From Schizochytrium sp. TIO01 (taxonomy: Eukaryota > Sar > Bigyra > Thraustochytrida > Thraustochytriidae): a DNA stretch of 64,000 nucleotides. This document shows, piece by piece, positions 57,073 through 64,000 of the stretch. A program made the translations under genes and the position numbers. The notes beneath the pieces were generated by a model. That model saw nothing but the letters and a program-made list of their open reading frames with translations. It was not told where the DNA came from and did not search any database. The stretch spans positions 1,019,501 to 1,083,500 of the forward strand of contig SMSO01000004.1 in NCBI GenBank assembly GCA_004764695.1. Direction: 5' to 3'. Each line of letters starts with the position of its first letter. The stretch's first letter is position 1.

Positions 57073-59180
57073 CTTGCACAGTCAGCGAGAACGTAACTTA
57101 AGCTGGGCGGCGTATGCTCCACGAAATATATGCTTAAACCTTCAAAACCTGAAGAGAGCGCGCACAATCAATGTGCTCCTTAAAGCCTCTCGCGGAAGAT
57201 TGTGCTTCTCTAGAGTAGCAGGTTTGGATTTACTTTGCAAAGGAGACATTCCAAAGGAGCGCTCCGAGGTTTTAAAAGACTTTACTTTATCATTTTACCA
57301 CTACTACTATTATCCATAATAAGAATAGCTAGGATTTTCTTGTGCAAGGTCACGAAAGTTGTGTCTTTCTGCCATCAGTTGTCAAGTTCTACAGAGACAA
57401 AAGAAAGGATACCAGACCTTGCACATGTTTTCTCGGGTTTGTCCAGATGCAAAGGTAAGTACAGTTCCACAAATTACTTAGCTAGCGCGTGCCTTTTGTT
57501 TGCGGTGTACACTATACTCTCATAGTACTGTAAAGAACAGCTACATAGCTAGTTAGACTAGAGTACTACCTACTTCTCCCTCTCGGAACAGACTCGACAA
57601 ATGAGAGAAGATGGAGACCCTGGAGATCCTAATTAGCTAGCTAGAACCTTCAATCTCACCAGTTAAAGGTATAATAAGTCAACTTCATTGGATGAAAAAG
57701 TGAAACCAAAACAATCCCTGTAGAACCTTGTTGTACCTACTCTATGTAGTACTAGGTACCCACGGAAGAGACCATTCAAAGTATCACAGAGAAATCATTT
57801 CAATGAAACACCACGAAGTGGAAACAAAACGGCTTGAAATCTGTACAACAATACATGAATTAGGAAATCGCTGGCGTAAGCAACGCTTCTGCATGTGTGA
57901 TTTCTAGCTTTAAAACAAACGCGGTTCTACTGTACATTCACCCAATCTTCAAGTTCTACCAAAAACTTAAGCCAGCTATTTCAATTTGCATGGATTGCCA
58001 GCGATTTGTGAAGATCCCAACTCCTTCATCTCAGATGACGAGAACGCGAATCAAAGAATCGAACCTAAGATTTTTTTGGGGCGGGGGGAGAATGTAAACA
58101 CTTTTTAATGTGAATTCAAAGCTTCCCTGAAAAAATAGATTACATAAATAAGTTCTGTAAGTTCTTCTTGATCCAAAAGTGCAGATCAGTTCATAAGTTC
58201 CAGGGGTTCCACGAGTTCCAGATTACGACGTGGGCAAAGACGCGATGAGGTTTTGGATAACAGACGTGGATGACGCCGTTCTGAAGATGTGATTGCTGAG
58301 GATGATGAGTAAGTATCAAGTCAGGTTGAGACCAACGAAACCATCTAAAGACCTCGCTGATACGCAAGACATCATCTCCAACTAGACTCGAAGGACTCGA
58401 AGAGGATGTGAACCAGACGCTGCAAGACAGCAGCCTTAGTGCCAAGTCAGGGCTTTGGACATGTGCACTGCAAAGCTGTAGAAACAGGCAAACGAGAACC
58501 CAGGTAAAGAAAGATAAAGGAGGGCTGAGAAACCTCCACACGCGCGAAGACAAGAGAGACTAGGTGTTTACTGTGCGGAGCGTGGACACGCACGGTCTGT
58601 TTGTTTGTCTACGCATGAGACATCAGGATGGTTCTGTAGAAGGCGCCCAAATCCTTGTTCCAGAATTCATGCTTTTATGAAATGCGCGAATCTTTCAATT
58701 AGTTATAAAAAAAATCTCAATGGTTTACTTTATTTTTCTGATACCGACCTCGACATCGTTGCAGTCACGGTTGTGCCCAGAAAACGTAGCCTGTCGCAGA
58801 GTCCGGCCAAGCATGAGCTCGAAAGGACCTGATTAACTGTCGAGAAAGACTTTTGGATAAAGGTTGGAAACAGCTTTGCTTGCACGAAGGGATTTATCTA
58901 TCTATCGACTCTTGATTCGCCCTTGAATGGTGCAATTTCGAAGTTTTTTTGTTTTTGTTTTGTTTTTTAATTATCAACTTTCAACCAAATGAAAGAAAGA
59001 GGAAAATAATAATCATTGGAAATTAATCAATCGATCGATCGATCAATCAATTGATCGCTCCGTCGATCGATCAAACTCGCAATCTTTTAATTGGTATTGC
59101 ATCGCTGCAAGACAGCCGCTTCGGGACACTTTCAGGCACTCCAGGTTGACACAGCGTCTCTAGTTTTTATCTCTTACAGA
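57073..59180. other. Divergent intergenic region
   Basis: About 2.1 kb between the Ser/Asp-repeat gene (-) and the EF-hand gene (+). No supported gene. It ends with a GATC-rich palindromic stretch at 59026-59072, listed separately. Confidence 0.5.
59026..59072. repeat. GATC/ATCG palindromic repeat near an EF-hand gene start
   Basis: Runs of ATCGATCGATCG and a second GTCGATCGATC about 30 bases later. The sequence is self-complementary and lies about 110 bases before the ATG at 59181, within the likely promoter or 5' UTR. Confidence 0.8.
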
Positions 59181-59762
59181 ATGGGTGCTGCCGGCTCCAA
59201 AGAGGATGAGTTGCGGCGCGAGGAGATTGAGGAGCTCGAGGAAAGCACCGGGTTCACGGGCGACCAGGTGCTCGAGCTGTATAAGCGTTTCCGCAAGCTC
59301 GACACCGAGGCCCACGGCACAATCACGCGAAATGAGTTGCTTCGAATCCCCGAGCTGAGCATGAACCCTCTCGTTGAGCGAGTGCTCGCACGCCTTAACT
59401 TCTCCGAGACCTCGAGGATCAACTTTAGAGACTTCCTCGGACTTCTTGCTGTCTTTCGCCCTCGCAGCGACCCGAAAGAGCGCCTCAAAGTCCTCTTTGA
59501 TGTCTTTGACGAGGACGGCCAAGGTCTTATTTCCAGAACAGACATTGTTGGAGTTCTCAAGAGCATGGTTGGTACTCACCTCTCAGGCGAGGAGATCGAA
59601 GGTATCGTGGACGCCGTGGTGGACGATATGGACGTGGACAGAGATGGACGCATATCATTTGAGGAATTCTCAGCGAAACTTATGAACTCGGACTTGCCGG
59701 ACAAGGTAACTATTGCAACGTGGAAACCTGAGGACGAGGGGGACTATAGGGTGGAAAACTAA
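59181..59762 (+). CDS. Calcineurin B homologous (CHP1-like) EF-hand protein
   Basis: Start ATG 59181, 193 residues; the longer frame from 59091 begins with TTG. The N-terminus MGAAGSKEDE fits an N-myristoylation signal. STGFTGDQVLELYKRFRKLD and RIPELSMNPLVERVL, then RINFRDFLGLLAVFRP, match calcineurin-B homologous protein (CHP1) better than calcineurin B itself. EF-hands 1 and 2 are degenerate (DTEAHGTITRNE, NFSETSRINFRD). EF-hands 3 and 4 keep ligands (DEDGQGLISRTD at about 114-125, DVDRDGRISFEE at about 155-166). CHP proteins bind calcium and act as cofactors, for example of Na+/H+ exchangers. The partner here is unknown. No catalytic domain is present. Confidence 0.88.
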   Translation: MGAAGSKEDELRREEIEELEESTGFTGDQVLELYKRFRKLDTEAHGTITRNELLRIPELSMNPLVERVLARLNFSETSRINFRDFLGLLAVFRPRSDPKERLKVLFDVFDEDGQGLISRTDIVGVLKSMVGTHLSGEEIEGIVDAVVDDMDVDRDGRISFEEFSAKLMNSDLPDKVTIATWKPEDEGDYRVEN

Positions 59763-61196
59763 GAACCACTAAGGGCGAGCGTTTGGCGCGTTAGTTGTCC
59801 GTGAGGTCGCAAATGTGGTTAAGTCACGATTTGGACCAATTTCGGCAGATCCAACGTTGTGTTTAGTACCGTGTTTGTTAAAATTAATGTTGTCGCAACT
59901 GATGAGACAGCTATTGTTTTAAGTGGTGTTGAAACTAAAAACTACTTCTGCTATGGCCGATGTTGCTGAGGCATTCTTCTGGTGCCTGAGTTACTTTGTG
60001 ATGGACGGAGAACGCATCTATCTCCTGCTGTGAGGACGTGTGCAATTCAATTTCATCGTTAGAGCCATCATGCAGAGCAATTAGAAGCGAATAGTCCATA
60101 GCTTTCTGTGGCTTCGTTCGTTTAAATAGCCACCTACTGCGCTAGCTAATTATGCGAAATTAATCGCAGAATGGTATTCCCAAGGCTCGTTGAAAATTTG
60201 TAAGTAACCTAAAACAACTAATCGAAAGTATTTCCTATACATTATCCATCCCTCTTTCGTGTCAGTCACCCTTGCCTATTCATGTTGACTCACCAAATAT
60301 ATCCTGGAGTGATTCTATAGCAGACGTAATATAGAACGAAACTGACGTCTTCGCGACATCGGTGAGAACCAACATTAATATGTCCTTGGCTCCGTAAGTA
60401 GGCATTGAGATTATTAGCTCTACGACTCCACGAAATCATGTATTGTTTGATTTTTATTGCATTTATATTTCGCAATGGAGAATACCTCGACGTTCCGATA
60501 AGATCGAAAATGATTTGTCTCACATGCAAATCCGGCTAGAAGATATTGGTTGTATTGATACACTGTAATTTCTCTGTAATAACTTTCAATTCAAGGCGTT
60601 CGTTCACCTACCGGACAATAACGAGAACAAAAAAACTTGTGTTTCAAATCATTCGCGCAAGGTTTGAAGGCTTACCAAAATGAAACTTAAAGGATATAGC
60701 TTAGTCACATTTCTATTGCTTTAAACAACATTTATGCACATAGCGAAAAATGAAATTACTGGAAACAATAAAATCTATAGTACCCTCTTCATGTTACACT
60801 CGGCAAAAGCAAATATTGAATGGTCCAACACGGTTGAATCTGCTTGTGGTTAAGCGTGGCTTTGATTTACGAACAAAATGTAATAGAACCTTTGTGGCAT
60901 TAAAAATGGCTTAGCTCAATTCGATTGCATTACAAAGTCTAACTAGAGAAGAATGGTACGCGCGAAAGTTTTCAGGTTGAGTTGTTTGCGGTTTGGTCAA
61001 GAAGGTTGTTCTCATTAAACCAATATGGTGGAAATAAAGTCATTTTTATTTCTCATTATCATAAATACTGTCTTCCTTGGGTCATATTCATGAAGTTGTT
61101 TGCCTTGTGAGCAAACTAGACGGTGAAGGAGCAAAAGACAATGAGTAATAAATCAAAGATGAACCGAGGGTGAAGCCAAAGGTTGTCGCGTAAAAG
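59763..61196. other. Convergent intergenic region
   Basis: AT-rich spacer of 1.4 kb between the EF-hand gene (+) and the sulfotransferase gene (-). No repeat or supported gene. Confidence 0.5.
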
Positions 61197-63738
61197 TTAG
61201 AAAAGGAATTCCTTGCCCAAAAGCTTAACAAGACGAGCGTTATGGGGTGCGTAAATCTTCTCGAGACGCTCGCGAGTTTCAGCACTCATGGGTTCGTACT
61301 TGCGTGCATTCTTAGCCTTAGTATCAGCGATGGTCGCTGGGGGAAGACCAAGGAAGCGGAAGACGCGGTTCATTTCGGCCTGAGTGTTCGCGGCAAGACT
61401 GTCAAGACGCAAGAAAAGAAACTGCTCCCGGGGAAAGACCTTAAGCCAGCACTCAATCTGAAGAGCATAAAAGCCACGACCGATGTACGAGTGGCCTCCA
61501 TGAGTCATAGGAGCCTGGGCCAGGTAGTCCTTCTCAAAAGCCTCAAGATCAACGCTCTCCAAATCTCCATTAAGGGTGCCGGTACGCTCAAGGCGTGCCA
61601 AGTCCTCTTCAATAAGGTCCTCAAAGGTCTTATCGGCAACAACACCGCGACGGCGAATCTGGTCTGGGGTACCATTCATATCTTGGGTCATCTGGAAGTG
61701 AGAGTAAGCACGTTCCACAGGATCACGAAGAATAACAATGAGACGAGCGTCGGGTACGGCTCTGCGTAGGCGCTGAGCGAGCTCCACGCCACCTAACATG
61801 TAGCTCGGCGTTGCCTCTCCAGTTACCACAAAATCACCTGCATCAACACGCTCCAGCACTTCGGACATGTTGAAGATGTTCATATATTTCTCGGCAAGAG
61901 GACGGTCTAGTGCAGCTTCCTCGGCACCATTTGGATTAAGCGAAGCGAGGCGGTGGTCCATGATTTTTTCCGCAAGCTTGGCTGTCTCCTCATTCGGGGT
62001 CCAACTTTGAAGCGCCTCCCAGCGCCAATCCAGTGCATGGGGCTCCTTCTGACGAGCGCGAATCACGTCTGGGTGTTGAGCAATGTATTCATAGAGAGAG
62101 GTTGTACCACACTTCATTGACCCAATCAAAGTGAAGATCCCAGGAACCTGACGACGAGCGTCCATCGCTGCTCGCAGTGCAGCGCGTCGTTCAGTATCTG
62201 TGACAAGCATAGGAACGTCGACTTCGGGGCCAAAAGCCTCAATTACTCCAGCCTTTCCAAGACCCTTTTCAAGGAAGATTAAGTATTCCACTGCAGTGCA
62301 CTCACCATCTGCAAAGCGACGAGAGAGGAACTGCAAGTCATGAAGACTATCTGCAGAGGAGTTGTTCTTCTTCCAAAGACGAGCCAATAGTTTGGAACGG
62401 CGAACGCGTTCTTCATTGTCGAGAGCATTACTTGAGTCGTCTGTGAGCTGTTCTTCAGCCAAGAGATGGTGCAAAGCCTGTACAGCGGCATCGTCCATGA
62501 AGATGGCACGGCGGGTCTGCACAACCGTCTGACCGGGGTGAAGGACAAGGCGAGGGAGCACGGCAGCGACCTCAGGCTCGACGTAATCGAAGATCATATG
62601 TACGCGGTACTGATCCCAGTTGTTTGTGACAAAGTGTTTGGCGCGGTTGTTAAGCTCAACAGCGATATCTTCTACAAAAGGGATGCGAACCAAGCTCTTC
62701 TCGGTCTGGCCAACTTTGAAAATGACTTCCTTATCTTCGTCTCCGTCTTGCGAACTAGTCACCAAGGGCACGTGCACGCGGTGGGTGCGAGTTGACCAGA
62801 GACCAGTATCGTGGTGTGCCGGAATTGTCTTGCCAGGGGGAAGACGCGCCAAGAGGCAGCGCACAACCTGATTCATCTGGATGCCAAGAGCCTTGAAGAT
62901 GGGCTCAACTTCGTTGCGCCAGGATTCGAGCCATGGCAGTTCATAGACTCGCTCAAGGAGATCATCGCAGAAAATGAAAATAGCCTGGTCTACACCGAGG
63001 GTGTCATGAAAAGCACGCCGCAGACGTACGTTGGACTGCTGTCCCTCCACAGTCCAGATTTCCGGCTCCTCGGCAAGCATGCGAGCCCGAAGAGCTTCCG
63101 CCTCTTCTTTCACAGGGCCATAGCGACGCCAGAGCTTTTCGTTGGTGAACTTCTCGCCAGTTTGTTCGTGCGAGGGAACCTTCTTGATACTATAAATTTA
63201 CCCGTGATTGGAAATTGAATAGACCCATCAAATTAGAACCACCATGCATAATCCAAGCATCAAAATCCAGGCAATACGGCATATTGAACAATTCCAAATA
63301 TCAAACCGGACAATGATTCAATTCATCCATCAGAAAACACCACCCAGCAGGGGGGGAATGACAGCAAACAATTCGAAGCACATCAAAGAGAGAATCCATG
63401 TAAGTCATCGTCATAAACGATTCCAATGAAGCAAATACGTATCCATATGCAAGAATATTTAGAAGAGCATATTCAATTAAACAATTCGTGCACCATCCAA
63501 AAAAATCAAGACCCTGCTGTTAGTCTTCCGTCACCACCTTGAGCACCTTGGCCGCACAAGACAGTATTTTACAGGCCTGTAATCGAGGGCCTTCCGTGAA
63601 CTCCGTCCTGACCGAGACCACCTTTTAGCAAGGCCTGAAAAGCCCGGCGTCACCGCCACCACCGCATGGTTTTGCCAAGTCAAATCGTGTCATCGTCACT
63701 TACGCCAGGTCAAGGCGGTCTTCTACTGAAGCCACCAT
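61197..63738 (-). CDS. Aspartyl/asparaginyl hydroxylase-like domain fused to a sulfotransferase
   Basis: The main exon, 63189-61197 on the minus strand, encodes 663 residues. It is open upstream of its first internal ATG (63080) and reads KFTNEKLWRRYGPVKEEAEA there, so a 5' exon is expected. I propose exon 1 at 63738-63704 (ATG, MVASVEDRLDL, donor GC|GTAAGT) joined to acceptor TATAG at 63190. The phases match and give 675 residues. The N-terminal half resembles AspH-type 2-oxoglutarate/Fe(II) hydroxylases: RLPPGKTIPAHHDTG with H138 and D139, HRVHVPL, then RVHMIFDYVE with H209. The C-terminal half is a PAPS-dependent sulfotransferase: GIFTLIGSMKCGTTSLYEYI (5'-phosphosulfate loop, about 362-380) and RLIVILRDPVERAYSHFQ (3'-phosphate motif, about 494-511). 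There is no obvious signal peptide or membrane helix, unusual for a Golgi-type sulfotransferase. The alternative start at ATG 63080 would lose part of the conserved N-terminal region. Confidence 0.82.
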
Positions 63739-63826
63739 TGTAAGTATATCGCCGTTGTCCTCTTCTCCTGACAGAGAATCAACGTCCGTCCGCAGGTCTG
63801 CACCTCTCGCGTAGGAGTCGCAGAAA
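63520..63826 (-). CDS. Alternative model: two 3' exons of another gene
   Basis: The stretch 63826-63704 is open on the minus strand after an AG acceptor and reads DSYARGADLRTDVDSLSGEE, then DNGDILTMVASVEDRLDLA, up to a GTAAGT donor. It can also splice in phase to 63607-63520 (acceptor GGTCAG, intron 96 bases), giving TEFTEGPRLQACKILSCAAK and VLKVVTED with a TAA. In this reading a gene entering from the right edge ends here and the sulfotransferase starts elsewhere. Both models use the same donor and I cannot decide between them from sequence alone. Confidence 0.3.
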
Positions 63827-64000
63827 CTGCGATTTTGCGGTTCTGCGTGTTTCGAAATCGAAATCGAAAATCAACAAATAACATAACAAACAAACAAATT
63901 AAAACACTTTTGCAATTATCAATTCGAGAGAGAGCCCTTATGTTCCCACTATTAGACTCCTACGCGTCGTACTTTGTACTAAAATGACTTTTAATGAAAA
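63739..64000. other. Right window edge
   Basis: Besides the open stretch discussed for 63704-63826, the sequence is AT-rich with AACAAACAAAC and GAAATCGAAATCG short runs at about 63853-63900. No further gene is seen. Confidence 0.4.

Noticed and set aside
58025-58080. tRNA-like GGTTCGATTC box on the minus strand
   Set aside because: The flanking bases do not form a T-arm stem and no D-arm or acceptor stem partner is visible upstream, so this is not a tRNA gene.

Overview
This window is nuclear DNA of a unicellular eukaryote. The genes encode a kinesin, a vacuolar sorting receptor with a plant-type YMPL tail, a calcineurin-B-homologous EF-hand protein, a PP2C phosphatase, a multi-repeat MYB factor and a TLC membrane protein. 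Genes are intron-poor: two short GT-AG introns are well supported and two or three more are proposed. Long intergenic stretches are packed with microsatellites. The mix of plant-like and animal-like proteins with few introns suggests a stramenopile, perhaps a labyrinthulomycete (thraustochytrid). That placement is inference, since no marker gene is present.

Layout. The left edge carries the 3' end of an unknown + strand gene (3-131). Next come a two-exon TLC-domain protein (1492-2557, +), a two-exon 5-oxoprolinase (3345-7516, -) and an ankyrin-repeat protein (8414-9220, -). From about 11.4 to 26.97 kb there is a gene-poor zone full of tetranucleotide repeats and purine/pyrimidine tracts, with a few short coding-like islands that may be decayed genes. 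A four-repeat MYB gene (26972-29455, +) follows, then another gene-poor stretch. After that lie a histidine ammonia-lyase with a large internal insertion (33596-35575, +), a kinesin-4-type motor with a SAP-like motif (36148-40386, -) and a PrsW-type membrane protease (42863-44335, +). A third repeat-rich gap leads to a PP2C-type phosphatase with a presequence-like N-terminus (49578-51014, +), the vacuolar sorting receptor (51709-53418, -) and a Ser/Asp-repeat protein whose C-terminus resembles the basic adaptor domain of large algal viruses (55588-57072, -). Last are a CHP1-like EF-hand protein (59181-59762, +) and an aspartyl-hydroxylase-like/sulfotransferase fusion (61197 to about 63738, -).

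These genes do not form an obvious operon or pathway. The two catabolic enzymes, 5-oxoprolinase and histidine ammonia-lyase, both feed towards glutamate but lie 26 kb apart. The least ordinary items are the Ser/Asp-repeat protein with a virus-like C-terminal domain, the hydroxylase-sulfotransferase fusion, the kinesin with a SAP-like motif, the insertion in histidine ammonia-lyase, and the 15-kb repeat-rich gene desert.

Start codons were checked by eye. For several genes the longest open frame begins with TTG or GTG, so I moved the start to the first ATG that fits. All homology statements come from motif recognition, not from searches.
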